In this document: positions 1 to 11,909 of the stretch, in pieces
How positions within the stretch are numbered: the first letter of the stretch is position 1
Layout of the letters: each line of letters starts with the position of its first letter
Origin: Areca catechu
Lineage: Eukaryota > Streptophyta > Magnoliopsida > Arecales > Arecaceae
Assembly (NCBI GenBank): GCA_021397845.1
Contig: CM038040.1
Location: 44,845,088 to 44,909,087 of the forward strand
Reading direction: 5' to 3'
Length of the DNA stretch: 64,000 bases
Position numbers and translations under genes: made by a program
Notes under the pieces: model-generated
Told to the model about the DNA's origin: nothing
The model's database searches: none
Seen by the model: only the letters and a program-made list of their open reading frames with translations

Positions 1-473
1 GGCGTCGAAGACGAGTTCTGAAGATAAATCGGAATGCCGTTGCCGAAGACTAACCATGATCAAGCCAAGCTGATCTCAGCCTTCTTTCATAATTAATCCG
101 TTCATCTAGGAATGGACACGATGGATAGGTATCATTTTCTTGTTGTCCGCTGATTAAGGAACATTGATTATGATGCTCGTTGCCCGCGTTGAGTGTGTCA
201 ATATTCGAACGGTCGCATTTTCATATATCCCGGGTGCCGCCATATCCTCCCTTTCAGAAAGGGAGCCATTAACATCGTCACCGCATGATGGAGATTCTTC
301 TGGATTTGAAGTGCCGGCGGTTGCCATCCCAAGAGTAGTTATTGATGATCGTACCGCTCCCGAGCGGTCATCTGGGGTTTCGAGGTATCGCTCCGATACG
401 TGGCGCCCTTTGGTGCGTCTGGGAAATGGCATGGAGCACGATTCCCTATGGTCAGTCGTGGGTGTAAGGTCTT

Positions 474-480
474 TATAAAT
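474..480 (+). promoter_or_regulatory. TATA-like box ahead of the T1 antisense ORF
   Basis: TATAAAT lies 78 bases before the ATG at 558. The spacing suits a plant core promoter giving a short leader for the antisense ORF. Function is inferred from position only. Confidence 0.35.
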
Positions 481-557
481 GGAATCCTGTCAAAGGCCAT
501 CGCAATTTCAGACTCCCATTTTGGAAGTTTCTATTCTTCCTTCAGCATCCCAGCATA

Positions 558-1069
558 ATGAAGTTTAGTGTTCCTGAGCTTCGAAGGGTGGCGAAGAAGA
601 GGGCCATCAGTACCGGAGCAAGGGGCAGCCCAAGATTTCTCGGGCTGAGAGACGATGATGACACAGTTGTTGATCGCTTGGAGAGAAGGGTCCCGTCCTG
701 GAGGCTCAACTGGAGGAGGCTAGAGCTTAGGTCGAGGCTGCCACCACAGAGGCGGTGGAGGCCAGGAAGAAGGTGGCGGACGCCATCTCGGACTTTAAAA
801 TGTCTTCTACTTTCAAGGAGGAGGTCGCCGAGGCGGCTCTGGATTCCTACCACCAGGGGTTCCGGGAGTGCAAGGATAAGGCCTTCAAGTACTATAACTT
901 GAAGGATCTTGGCAACATCAAGCCCTCCATCCCCTTTCCTGGACACGAATTCAATTCTGACTTCGAAGAAGAGTCGGATTCTGATCCAGATGGGAACCCT
1001 GGGGCTCCTTCATCCTCCTTGCAAGATGCCCTCCGCCGGCATGGGAAAGGGCCGGCAGGTGGTCAATAG
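558..1069 (+). pseudogene. Remnant of the Tat antisense ORF (aORF), T1 copy
   Basis: The ATG at 558 opens a short basic N-terminus beginning MKFSVPELRRVAKK. A frameshift and a TAG near 706 follow, then an in-frame C-terminal piece (about 707-1069). That piece has an alanine/glutamate-rich helical stretch, an aromatic segment containing YHQGFRECKDK, and an acidic tail. This matches the C-terminal layout of antisense ORFs in Tat-lineage elements. The central globular region seen in the T4 copy at 58369 is missing, so this copy has a large internal deletion. It is transcribed opposite to gag-pol and converges on the integrase end. Biochemical function of the family is unknown. Confidence 0.6.
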
Positions 1070-1254
1070 ATGTGCTTTCCCATTTCCTGCAATCTTTCTC
1101 TTCTTTTTTTCTTTTTTTTTGTAAAGATGCAAAAGAAATGAAGGCACCAATTTTCTTCTCGTTTTTTCTTTTTCTGTGAATGATATTTCTTAAAATCCCA
1201 CGACATGTGAATTCAAAATTTTGATGTTGGTAGAGTGAGTGATGTAAAATCACT

Positions 1255-1550
1255 TCTGCACGTTTTCGGGTTTTCCGTAGGGGATAGCGTCTATGCTATC
1301 CCTGTGCATCTCTGTCATGATCAAGGTAAGGTAGGCTGTTTAGGCCCGCCCTGGCACGTCTTCGGACTTACCATAGGGTAGCCTATAAAAACCATCCTTG
1401 CGCCTTCTTTGGTGTAAGGTAGGCTGATTAGGCCCGTTCTGGCACGTCTTCAGATTTTCCGTAGGGTAGGTTACTTGAATCGTCCCTGTGCCTTTGATCT
1501 TCTTGGCGGCCTGATTGGGCCGTCCGTTACGCTCGTCGGACATACCGATA
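1255..1550. repeat. Tandem repeat, about 100-bp units, in the T1 pol/aORF spacer
   Basis: About three imperfect copies share a core of the type ggcacgtcttcggacttacc followed by a 'tagggtag' stretch and 'aggcccg'. The array lies between the convergent 3' ends of pol and the antisense ORF, the same place as arrays in T2, T3 and T4. Confidence 0.6.
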
Positions 1551-1709
1551 AGGTGCGCGGATCAGACTCTCCTTTGCGCCGTTGGTCGATTCCTTAGATC
1601 GTGCCATTTAGGCCGTCATCATTTAGTTGATGCAACGGGCCGTTCAAAGTTTGGCAAATTTGCACGAAAAGTTTTTGGGGTTTGTTTATTGGTAGTATTT
1701 GCGAAGGTT

Positions 1710-2768
1710 TTATACATTCCACGACCGGGACAGAATTTTACCATCCAAGGTCTTGAGTCGATATGTTCCTGGACGTACGACTTCTTCGACTAGGTATGGA
1801 CCTTCCCAGTTGGGAGAAAGCTTATCCTGTTCTGTTGGCCTGGATACTTCTGCCCTTCGCAGCACCATGTCCCCTGTGCGGAAGATTTGCTCCTTTACTC
1901 TGGAATTGTAATACTTGGCGACCATTTGCTGGTATGTCGCCATTCTTATTTGGGCCTGAACCCTGGTGCTCGGCAACAGATCCAGGTCAACTCTCCTGCG
2001 ATCGGAGTTTTCAGGCTCTTCGTAGTTGTCAATTCTTAAAGATTGGAGGGAGACTTCGATAGGAAGAACGGCTTCAGTACCGTATGCTAGGTTGAACGGA
2101 GACTCGCCGGTGGCTGTCCTCGGGATAGTTCTGTATGCCCAGAGAACGAAGGTCAGCTCTTCAGTCCAAAGTCCTTTGGCGACGTTCAACCTCGTCTTCA
2201 GACCGTGAAGAATGGTCCGATCAGTTACTTCGGCCTCTCCGTTGGATTGTGGGTGGGCAACGGAAGTCAGCCTGTATTGCACATGGTACCGAGCACAGAA
2301 GTCTTTAAAGTTTGGATTGTCGAACTGCCTCCCGTTGTCAATGATTATTGTGTACGGAATCCTGAACCGAAATATGATGGAGTTTTTGACAAAATTCTCA
2401 ACCTTGCATTCCGTGATTTGAGCCAGTGGTTCGGCTTCGACCCACTTTGTGAAGTAATCAATAGCCACCAGGAGGAATTTCCTCTACCCAGATGCGGGTG
2501 GAAATTGACCAAGAATATCCATCTCCCATTGAGCAAAAGGCCAGGGGGCTATCAGCTGGGTCAAGTGACTTGCTGGTTGTCTCTGAATATTGGCATATCT
2601 CTGGCATTGATCACATCTTCGCACGAAGTTGACCGAGTCCTTTTGGATGAAGGGCCAATAATATCCTTGGTGTATAATTTTATATGCTAAGAACTTGCCC
2701 CCTAAGTGATCACCACATATCCCCTCGTGGACCTCTCTCAAGGCGTAGTCAGCATCTGACGGTTCCAA
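1710..2768 (-). pseudogene. T1 integrase
   Basis: Integrase inserts element cDNA into host chromatin. The first part (2768-2484) has the HHCC zinc-binding region, seen as HLGGKFLAYK followed by CDQC. A frame break follows, then a 252-residue stretch (2468-1710) with the DDE core: Asp in IDYFTKW, Asp in IDNGRQF and Glu in NGEAE. Its C-terminal GPY/F-type module contains SPNWEGPYLV. The DDE triad and terminal module look intact, but the break between zinc finger and core and the decay upstream mean it cannot be made as a full polyprotein. This is the 3'-most pol domain and it faces the antisense ORF. Confidence 0.9.
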
Positions 2769-2890
2769 GCATTTCAGCAGGGGCTGAGAGAAAGATCTTT
2801 TATAAAGAGCTCCGTCTAATATGACATATTAAGATGCCATCCAGCAGATCTTTTTGGCCTCTGCCTTGTCTTCTGGCAGCACACCCTCAT

Positions 2891-3646
2891 TTAAGAATTT
2901 GATGATAGGATCCATCCAGCTTGGCTCGATCTCAATTTGGTGCACTCCATAGCTTCTTCAACTATACTTGAGGCTTTAAGGTGTTCAACGAAGGTGCAAC
3001 CGAGAAATTCCGGGGTTGTAGTGGCAAGTCGAGACAACGCATCTGCTCGGGAGTTTTCCGATCGGGGAACATGAATGATTTCAAAGTATTCCAATTGAGA
3101 TAAGTTTTATACTTTTTCTAGGTACCGCACCATGGTGGGGCCCCTGGCTTCATGTTTTCCTTTAACTTGATTTACCACCAACTGGGAGTCCGAAAAAGCC
3201 TGGAGCTTCCGAACTCCTAAATTCTTGGCGATCCAAAATCCTGCAAGCAAGGCTTCGTATTCGGCCTGGTTATTCGAAGCATGGAAGGAGAACCGAAGTG
3301 CGTACTCCACCGTGTAACCATCGGGTTCAGCCAGTATAAGGCCGGCTCCGCATCCAGCGAAATTGGAAGCTCCGTCCACATGGAGCACCCAATCGGTCTC
3401 CGTATTCTTCAGGTTTCCTTCTTCTGCTGGAGGGACTTCGTCTTCGGACTTCCAGGTGCACTCAGCCAGGAAATCTGAGAGCACCTGAGCCTTCATAGCC
3501 GATCGAGGCTGGAAGCTAATGTCGAACTCGCTTAGTTTCACAGCCTACTTGGCTATCCTTCCGGAGATATTAGGGCATCGGAGAACGGCTTTGAGGGGTT
3601 GATCGGTCAGCACCACGATGGCATAGGCATGGAAGTAAGGCCGTAG
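2891..3646 (-). pseudogene. T1 RNase H region
   Basis: RNase H removes the RNA strand during reverse transcription. The segment has the retroviral-type fold signature: HVDGASN (first Asp), NNQAEYEALL (Glu) and FSDSQLV (second Asp), followed by a HVPRSENSRADALSRLA stretch with the last Asp. It is split by a stop near 3105. The part 3542-3646 is the connection between RT and RNase H. Confidence 0.88.
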
Positions 3647-4782
3647 TCACTTTGCCGCAATTATCAAAGAGTAGATCAGCTTCTGCATTTTCGAATACCT
3701 TGTTTTAGCATCATGCAGAACTTTGCTGATGTAATAGATCGGCTTGTGAGAGCCGTCTTCTTCTCTTCGGACAAGGACTAAACTGACTGCCTCATCCGAG
3801 GCAGAAAGGTATAAATAAAGCACCTCCCCCTCTTGAGGTTTGGAAAGTAAAGGCAGGGTCTCTAAGTACTTCTTCAACTCTTCAAAGGTAGTACGGCAGT
3901 CTTCGGTCCACTCAAAATCTTGAGACTGTCGAAGTACCTTGAAAAATGGAAGACATTTCTCGGCTGAGCGAGAGATAAACCTGCTTAAAGAGGCGATCCT
4001 CCGTGTCAGCTGTTGGACCTCCTTCTTGCAAGATGGATGCCTCATGTCTTTGAGGGCCTGAATTTTCTCAGTATTTGCTTCAATCCCTCGCTTGGTAACG
4101 AGGAAACCCAGAAACTTACCCGAGGTAACTCCAAAGGCGCACTTCGTCGGGTTTACCTTCATTCGATGACGTCGCAAGGCGCTAAATGATTCCCCCAGAT
4201 CCTGGATGTGATATTTTTTAAGGAGGCTTTTGACGATCATGTCGTCGACATAGGCTTCCAGGTTTCTCCCCAACTGCTCCTTGAACACCTTGTTAATCAA
4301 CCTTTGAAAAGTTACTCTAGCGTTCTTGAGCCCAAATGGCATCATTTTGTAGCAATATAGACCTTTGTCAGTGATGAAGGCCGTCTTCTCTTCATCCGGA
4401 GATCCATTTGGATCTGATTGTAGCCAAAGAAAGCGTCCATGAAACTTAGCAGTTGGTGGCCGGCAGTGGCGTCGACCAATTGGTCGATCTTTGGGAGAGG
4501 AAAACTGTCCTTTGGGCAAGCCTTATTGAGATCTGTGTAGTCGATACAGATCGTCCATTTACCATTAACTTTCTTTACCATTACCACATTGGCAAACCAC
4601 TCGGGATAGTGGGCTTCCCGGATGAACCCTACCTTGAGGAGCTTGTTCACTTCTTCATCTATTGCTTTTTGTCTTTCAGGGACAAAGCTTCTCTTTTTTT
4701 GGCAGACTGGCTTATACCCAGGAGCAACTTCCAGCCAATGAGTGATCACTTCGACGGAAATTCCTGGCATGTCCAAAGCTGA
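3647..4782 (-). pseudogene. T1 reverse transcriptase
   Basis: The RNA/DNA-dependent DNA polymerase of the element. The fingers region (from 4776) includes NGKWTICIDYTDLNKACPKD. The catalytic YVDD box reads AYVDDMIVKS, and the thumb side includes KCAFGVTSGKFLGF. The frame shifts between about 4400 and 4340, so two reading frames are needed to cover the domain, which shows decay. Length and motif order match Ty3/gypsy RT. Confidence 0.92.
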
Positions 4783-5508
4783 CTAGGCAAAGACATCAGC
4801 ATTATTCCTGAGTAAGCAGATCAGCTCCGTTCTGGTTTTTTCATCAAGCATACTTCCAATCTGCACGACCTTGGTGGGGTCATCCTTGGTTAAGGATACC
4901 GAGACAGTTCTTTCCATAGGCTCACCAAAATCTATAGTCAAGTCCCTCGGATCTAGCGGATCCCAAGTGATAGGATCATTAAAGTGTTTGTCCTGGATCA
5001 TCAGGCATTGTCGTGCTGTTCTCTTATCTCCTCTTACTTCTCCCACACCATTTCTGGTGGGAAAGCGCACCAGGAGGTAGTAGGATGACACTACGGTCCG
5101 AAATTTTTTCAAGACAGGCCGTCCCAGAATGATGTTATAGGCTGAAGGGGTTTGGACTACCGTGAAATTGATCGGTAGTATCTTTTGTCGAGATTCAATA
5201 TCGAGGGTTATAGGCAGTATTATTTCTCTCTCGATATCAACCCGATTACCTCCAAAGCCGGTAAGTGGTATAGGGGACCTCCGTAGTTTGTCTCTAGGCA
5301 AACACATCCAAGAAAATGCATCGTAGATCAAGACATCAGTCGAACTTCCATTATCAACTAGGATTCGTTGTACATCGTAATTGGCCACAACGGCTGAGAT
5401 TACAATAGGATCGTCATGTGAGAGCCGAACTCCTGCAAGGTCATCGTCGGTGAAGAGAATAGCGTTGTTGTCTTTGAGTCGCTTCGGGACATCGTCTTCA
5501 TCTCTTCT
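4783..5508 (-). pseudogene. T1 aspartic protease region
   Basis: Retropepsin that would cut the Gag-Pol polyprotein. The active-site motif reads VDNGSSTDVLIYDAF, and a flap/second-strand region contains YNIILGRPVL. Pepsin-like retroelement proteases normally have D-T/S-G; here it is D-N-G, which recurs in Tat-type elements but could also be decay. A stop at about 5509 separates it from gag. Confidence 0.82.
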
Positions 5509-7069
5509 CTAGTTGATAAGTCGATGTATCATTCCCACACCTTCATTGGTGGGCCTTTGATTTAGCAGTTCAGCCTCTTCAGGAGTCGATTGGGGGACAA
5601 TGGCTTCTGATCGAGGTCCTTGATGACCGATATACCGTCCCAAATACCCTCTCTTGATGAGATCTTCTATTTCATCTCTCAGTTGGATGCACTTTTCGGT
5701 GTTATGACCGTGGTCCCGGTAGAATCGGCAGTATTTATTCCTATTCCTTGTAGAAGAGGATGCCTTCATGGGACGTGACCGCTGGTGATAGTTTTCTTTC
5801 TCTATCTCCAAGAGAATCTTTTCATGAGGGAGGTTGAGGGAGATATAATAGTCGAATCTCCCACTCGATGTTCTAGGCCTGGGAGGACTCCTTCGGCGGT
5901 CGGCATACTTGTTGTTGTTATTGAAAGTAGGGGGCCTTGTCCCTTGTTGCTTTTCTTCTTTGAGGGGGGCTTCCCTTCGATTAGTCATCGGTTTGCCGCC
6001 TGCTCTTCGGCACTGGCGTATTTTTGAGCCCTCGACAAGAGCTCAGCGTAGCTTTTGGAAAACTTTTTATCCAGGAAAAAGGTGAGCCTGAATGTGCGAA
6101 GTCCTTCTTCAATGCAGACATGGCCACATGCTCGTTGAGATCGGAGATCTCGAGTGTAGCCGCATTAAATCTGGAGATGTAATCTCGCAGATTTTCTCCT
6201 TCATTCTGATGGAGGAACAGTGTATCCGTATTCCGGGAAGCCTTGCGACAAGTCCTGAAATGCAAGACAAACAATCTTTCTAACTCGGAGAAGGAATCGA
6301 TGGTACCTGAGCGTATGCTCGAATACCACATCCGAGCGGCTTTCTTCAAGGTGGCTGGGAACACGAGATAATACATTGCATCCGAAGCTCCCTGGATCAT
6401 CATATGGACCTTAAAGCTACCCAGATAGTCAAAAGGATCGGAGGTACCGTCATAGGGTTCCATCTGGAAAATCCTGAAATGTCGAGGGATGACTTCGGCC
6501 ATGACGTGGTCAGTGTAGGGCGGGCACAGATCACACATTGCCAAATCATTATGATATCTCTGCTCCCGTATTCTTGCCATCTCCGATTCAATGACCTTGA
6601 ATTTCCCATCATAATCTGGGAGAGCCTGCTTTGGCGCTTTCTCTACGAGAGTAGAGTCTTCAGAAGAGGGTGAGAAAGTTTGCCTAGGTCTTTTCCCTTT
6701 CTATGAGAAATCAGTGGACCTAGGCATTCTTGAACTTCGGAGTTCAGGAGAGGGCCGAGGACGAGGTGAGAGATGTGTGGACCTCTCTCTAGGGACTCTC
6801 TTCCTCCGGGATCGAGAGTTATGTCTGGAGGTGGCCAGCGGATGCCCCACCTGAAAAGCTCTATCTTGGAAGTCCTGAACCATAGCCGTGAGGTTGGTGA
6901 CCTGATTCAGGAGGGCCTCGAATTGTTGCTGTCCCACGACAATTGTGGGAGGTGGGATGTCGTTCTCTACCGGGGGTGCATTCCCTGGGTTGGAGCACGA
7001 TTTCGACTCGTTGAGGCAACCTGAGTCTTTCCTCTCGCCATTGAAAATTTCTTTCTTCCCCTTAGTCAA
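5509..7069 (-). pseudogene. T1 gag
   Basis: Gag forms the virus-like particle that packages element RNA. An N-terminal proline/arginine-rich part (7069-6701) ends in a stop. The capsid-type retrotransposon gag domain (6580-5981) starts near PYDGTSDPFDYL and contains ARMWYSSI and LRDYISRFNAA. The nucleocapsid-like tail (5988-5509) has a CRFYRDHGHNTEKC cluster and IKRGYLGRYIG, which is typical of this lineage. Two frame changes break it. It sits directly after the primer site, as expected for the first gene. Confidence 0.88.
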
Positions 7070-7105
7070 GGAGGGAAGCTTAACAATGCGAATTGCACAG
7101 AGATC

Positions 7106-7123
7106 CCCCTTCCTGGCGCGCCA
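7106..7123 (-). promoter_or_regulatory. T1 primer-binding site
   Basis: On the minus strand the 18 bases after the LTR and a 3-base GAT spacer read TGGCGCGCCAGGAAGGGG. The TGG start is complementary to a tRNA 3' CCA. The same site occurs in T3 (50639-50656), with variants in T2 and T4. In related Tat elements this type is assigned to tRNA-Arg, but the tRNA cannot be confirmed here. Confidence 0.75.
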
Positions 7124-7126
7124 ATC

Positions 7127-8067
7127 TATTGGCGTAGAGTCCCTTTTTCAACGGGGCGGAGCTACTGGATGCAAGCCCGCTCCCTGGTTTACTTGCAAAA
7201 CAAATTCCTGGCCGAAGTTGCTCCGGCAAGGACACTCCGATGCCTAAGTCAGAGCCGGGCTCCAGCCACAGAATGGGAAAGATTCTGAGGAGGATTGAAT
7301 GGAGAAAGAAAAGACTCCGAGATTTTCAGGAGTATCTTCTGCCTTACCTGGAGCATTCCCTCTTACCATTATTTATAAGGAGTTGTCCAGCCTGCGATTC
7401 CGATCTTTCTCCAGCAGTTATGATAAAGGAATTAATTTCTTTCCCACAATTTGGAATTGTGGATAATTATTGGACGGTTCCGGCGGCCAGACCGGAGGCG
7501 TTGCCGCTGGAGTTATGCGCCACGATTATGTTCCGGAAATAGTCGATGATAGCCATTGCTTGTCATGTTTGTAGAAACTTGAGACAGGTCGAGGGCCTGT
7601 CTTCGGACTTTCCTTTTAGGGAGACTTCCGTGATTGAATCAGAGAATGTCTTCATCCTCGGATCCTCTCGAGACAGATCGGAGATCATGTCTCCGGCATA
7701 AATCGAGGACTTAATATTTGTCATAGACCGAAAACTATATTTTCGACATAAATCAAAGACCATGTCTTTGAGAGTCAGTGATGGTAACTCCTTGGTTCGG
7801 GCTGAGGACCTTATCTTCAGGGGCCGTAGAACTTGATCTTCGACGTAGGCCGAAGACGATGTCTTCGACATAAACTGAAGACCGTGTCTTCGACATAACC
7901 CGAAGATCGTGTCTTCGGGAGCCGTAGGCCCATTAAGAGTTTTGACTTATCCATGAGTTGCCTGATTTTTTCCGAATATCTCGATCCGAAGTTTACAGTT
8001 CAAAAAAAATATCTTCAGCCGATTGAACCGGTTGGCTGGCTTGTACTTGAATCGACATATCCCAACA
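7127..8067 (-). repeat. T1 5' LTR, 941 bp
   Basis: On the minus strand it begins TGTTGGGATATGTCG at 8067 and ends CGCCAATA at 7127, directly before GAT and the primer site. The end is TA instead of the canonical CA. The U3 part (7660-7925) holds short repeats of the type 'cgaagac...gtcttcg'. The likely target-site base group is GCTCA at 8068-8072, but its partner is outside the window. Confidence 0.75.
7660..7925. repeat. Short palindrome-bearing repeats in the T1 LTR
   Basis: Five or six degenerate units of about 30 bp, each combining 'gacataaa' with a small inverted repeat of the type cgaagac/gtcttcg. The clearest three lie at about 7850-7920. They fall in the U3 region, where promoter and enhancer elements of LTRs lie. 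Confidence 0.6.
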
Positions 8068-8770
8068 GCTCATTAGGAATGTTACAGAAACACAAGTTTA
8101 ACCAACTCCGATCTTAATAAAACTCAGAATTACTGCAGAACGAAGTTGACAACTACAAAACTATATGCAAAGAGCATCAGAAGTGGTGTGCAACAAAATT
8201 AGCAAAAATATAGCAGTCAGGGAATGAGCAGAGAGGTGTGAGAGACCTTGGTTATTAGAGCAGTGAGAGGAGGCAACGGCTGCTCCTATGGCAGAGAAGA
8301 GGAAGAAGGGAAGAACGTAGCTGGCACGTGCAGGACCGCTCATTTTGGAATGCGGGTTTTACGCGACTCTGCAAGACTGCAAGAAGAACGGGAAAGTAAT
8401 TTCTTATCATCATCCAGTCATTGTTTCATCATTGAAAACATAAGCTAAGTATTTGATGAATGGTCGTGATATAATTCTGCCATCGCTGCAGCAGAAGAAG
8501 AAGAAGAAACCAAATGCAGAGAAGCTTGCCAAGCATTCAAGAACAGAAAGAAGAGAATTTGCATCAAGCAAAGTAATCCAAAACGAGAATTCCAAAGCTA
8601 GGATCGATTTGCCATCAAAATAACCAATCCTTGCTACTAACTTCTGAAAAGAAAAATCAGATAACCACAAAAACCAAAGCCGATGGCCGAACTCAGACTC
8701 TGGTAGAAACCTCGTAGAAATTAGGGTATTAGGGAAGAGAGTCGGCAAGCGTCAAAGAATCAAAAAAATA

Positions 8771-8863
<93 letters not shown>

Positions 8864-9240
8864 CTCACCGGATACCGTGATGGTGGAAGCCGCGGTGGTG
8901 GGGGTGGCCAACGCGGTCACAGGAGGTTCGTAGAAATGCGAAACAGAGGACGGAGAGAAAAGGGGAAGTCGTCGAGGTAGTGGAAGCCGGCGGATTTACC
9001 GGAGACTCGGCAGAAGCTTCGGCCGGCGAGAGCAGCAGAGTAGAGATCGGGAGGAGGGGTGCGGGGTTTTGGTTCGCGGGAGAGCTGGAGGCGGAAAGAG
9101 GGATGACTCCGGGAGGGAGAGCCTCGGTCGCTAGCTCCCATTTCAGGCCGGGCCCGATCCAACATGGAGATATTCGTTTCATTTGACAGCCTAATTTTAC
9201 ACCGGGCCGCATCTAAGTATTTAATGGCCCTTTTAATCAT
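8068..9240 (-). other. Possible 5' exon(s) of an unidentified host gene
   Basis: A GC-rich, proline/serine-coding stretch (about 9240-8872 on the minus strand) ends in a splice-donor-like GTGAGC at 8871-8866. It is followed by a TC/TA microsatellite typical of a first intron. Further down (about 8640) a TTTTTCTTTTCAG acceptor-like sequence precedes more open sequence. No protein family was recognised in any frame and several start codons compete, so the exon may be untranslated leader. T1 lies immediately downstream and may have disrupted the gene. It could also be meaningless GC-rich sequence. Confidence 0.22.
8773..8863. repeat. Compound (TA)n(GA)n microsatellite
   Basis: About 26 TA repeats run directly into about 19 GA repeats. 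The open frames across it (Ile-Tyr and Ser-Leu runs) are artefacts of the dinucleotides. Confidence 0.97.
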
Positions 9241-10960
9241 TGAGCGCAGAAGAGTTATGTATCACAGGCACAGCTCTAATTGGACACAAAACTCATAATC
9301 TAAAGCTTATTATTTAGAAAAAAACTGAACTAAAGCTTGAGAGATTTTTGGGCCCAAAGCCCAATTCAGTCAACATTTTTTCAGAGTGAACCCAGATCTT
9401 AGATGTTATCCTGACAGGCCATAGACATTTAGATAAACCAACATCTCCAATTTTCTTGGCTGCACCATGGATGGTCCCTCTCACAGGTTGTTCACTAATC
9501 TTTCAACAGAAGTTGATGACCAGGGTATAAAGACATGCGCACCATAATCTTGCATGCAAGCGAATTTCATATGGGCTACCATACATGTCATTTTAGGTGC
9601 ACATCTAAGACCATGCAACCATCAATACATGTCTCCCATAACATGTGCAAAGCCTTGTCTTCTGACCCGCTCAGACATGTGGAACCCAATATGAAAGCTC
9701 TCTGTATCTTTTTCATCATCTTTGGCTTTGCTTTAAGCACTTTATTTAAGGTCTACATGATGGTGGTTCCATGATGCTGGCAATACAATCTCCTCGTTGC
9801 CTTTCCTCGGAGAAAAGAACTTGGGAATCTAGCTATACTAGGTTAGGCAACATGTTTGGGGCATTTTCATGCACTGTAAGTTACGATGTATCATATTTAT
9901 CATCCATGGCAAAATGGACAGTCATACATGGATGAGAGCCATGCGATGCGGTCATGTATAATAATTTATTATATAATGAATTGTATCATAATGCATTGTA
10001 TTGTGCGATGCATCGCAAGTATTACAGAGAACCGGCGCCCTTCGTAATCAGGAGGGTCCAGCTTTTTGGAGTTTTGTAGCGAAAAGTATTGGCGAACCTA
10101 AAGGGAGGTTTGAGAGAGGAAAGGTCCCTTTTAAATAAAAAAATAATCCATTCTTGATGGAGAGTCCGGGGCAGAGGGGACATGATGGCCTCCATATTCT
10201 CGTATCCGTGCCTGACAATATCAAGGCACCATAAAGTGGAGGTAATGATATGGTGAATCCCTTGGACCCACCTACCTTGTAGCATAATATGGTGGTATTA
10301 TAATAAAAAGGCTAGGATGCATTCAATTGCCACCATGACATGACATGGATATAAACATTTTTGCATACAAGCCAGGCAGGGTATATATATATATATATAT
10401 ATATATATTGTCTGATTCCGAGTATGGTTATTGTAAGAAATGCTAGCAATGACCCATCCGCATGGATCATCCGAAGAAATGCGCCTAGCCATGAGCCCAT
10501 GTGGCAGCCTCTTAGGCAAAATCTTCAAATGAAATTACACAATTTCCATGTATATTATTTTTTTAATAAAAAAAAGAAATGAGAGGCTTTCAACATAGCT
10601 ATCTCTTCTAGATGTTATTATGAGAGCTCCACTCCACTAGAGAATATTTCATTCATGTAGGACATGATCCTCCCCATCACGTGGATGAGTACATCATTCC
10701 AGCACTATCCTATGCCAACTGGATCCAAAATTATTATTCGAACCTATGACGTGTCATTACACGAACCTAGGACGTGTTGGTGTGAAGTCATGGCTCGTTC
10801 TAACTAGGCTACTATGCGGATAGTTCCATGTATATTAGTTATAAGAGTTGCTCATAATTTAGCATTGCTCGATTAAACGGTACGAGAGGATGGTGGGACA
10901 CATCTTGTGCCTTGTTTGAAATTGAGTAATGCATATCAATTATGGTAGAAATAATATCTT
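9241..10960. other. No gene seen
   Basis: Only short, composition-driven open frames occur. A (TA)14 microsatellite lies at about 10381-10408. No recognisable retroelement domain, tRNA or conserved protein motif was seen. Confidence 0.6.
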
Positions 10961-10966
10961 TTGGGT

Positions 10967-11230
10967 GCTTTGAATCAAAACAAGATGATAGAATTAGCAC
11001 ACCCACTTATTACAGCCCCTAAGATTTTCTCAATAACTATGCCATGAATTGACCTAATTCTATAAAGATAAATCAATTTTATATGGATGGGACCATCTTT
11101 TCGGCGCTTTGAATCAAAGCAAGATGATAGAATTAGTATACCCACTTATTGTAGCCCCTAAGATTCCCTCAACAACAATGCCATGAATTGACCTCATTTA
11201 TATAGGAGAAACCGATTATACATGGGAACC
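10967..11230. repeat. Direct duplication of about 130 bp
   Basis: Two adjacent diverged copies (about 10967-11098 and 11099-11230) share 'gctttgaatcaaa' plus 'aagatgatagaattag', 'cccctaagatt' and 'atgccatgaattgacct'. The second copy runs into the start of the C1 LTR, so the duplication includes the flank of that insertion. Confidence 0.7.
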
Positions 11231-11890
11231 TAGGATTAACCAGAAACTAGGAAGAACTAATACGAAAGCTTTGATTAAGATAGAATTTATGCTAGAAGAA
11301 AACCTAGCATTCATGAGAAGAGAAGAAATGAGAGGAAGAGACTCATGCATTTCTTTTGGAAGAAAGAATTTCTTTTAATTGCATTATGTTTCTTGACCTA
11401 ATTTATATTATATATATACCTATACAAAATTGGATCAAAATCTCAACAAAACTACTAATCCAATGTGATTACACCTCCCCAGGCACATGTATACCAATGT
11501 CTTATCATGCACTCATCCTTTGGACTTAATTCCTGGTCCAAATATAAGGATTAGTACCCTTGAGATTTATAGACTTAAGCCCCAAGACTCTAGGATCAAG
11601 TTTGATCCAAAAGACCCATGGAAAAAAACTACTCGTACAAAACTTCTTCCAGGTATTCAACATGATAGCCGGCATGATAACTGGCTACCACTTCAGTAGT
11701 CGGCTATCATGCCAACTACTGATGACAAACCAAAAATAAATAGAAGTTTATTTTTGGATAGTCGACATAATAGCCGCCTACCTGATGGCACTACATGGTA
11801 CATGAGCAGAATAGTCGACATGGTAGTCGACTATTGGGCATCTAGTCGACTGCCAAGTTGATTAGCCTCATCTTGATGCTGAATTCTCCT
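11200..11890 (-). repeat. C1 3' LTR
   Basis: It aligns along its length with 17448-18115. Shared blocks include 'gaaaacctagcattcatgag', 'atgcatttctttt' and 'aggatcaagtttga'. Both contain clusters of TCGAC-cored short palindromes (for example tagtcgac and gtagtcgacta at 11770-11860). Boundaries are good to about 10 bp. Confidence 0.8.
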
Positions 11891-11909
11891 CTATTGGCAC
11901 TGGCTCTTC

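Larger units (their letters stand above)
1..8067 (-). mobile_element. T1: Tat-type Ty3/gypsy LTR retrotransposon, left end outside window
   Basis: Read on the minus strand the order is 5' LTR (8067-7127), primer site, gag, aspartic protease, reverse transcriptase, RNase H, integrase, a tandem-repeat spacer and an oppositely oriented ORF remnant. Protease-RT-RNase H-integrase order defines Ty3/gypsy. The primer site and the antisense ORF beyond pol are traits of the Tat lineage (RIRE2/Grande/Ogre relatives). No second LTR was recognised at the left, so the 3' LTR probably lies before base 1. All genes carry stops or frameshifts, so the copy is not autonomous as written. Confidence 0.9.

Noticed and set aside
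8729..8920. Frame with Ile-Tyr and Ser-Leu runs
   Set aside because: Translation of the TA/GA microsatellite.
9535..9774. 79-codon plus-strand frame with a hydrophobic end
   Set aside because: No start context, family or codon signal distinguishes it from chance in this non-coding region.
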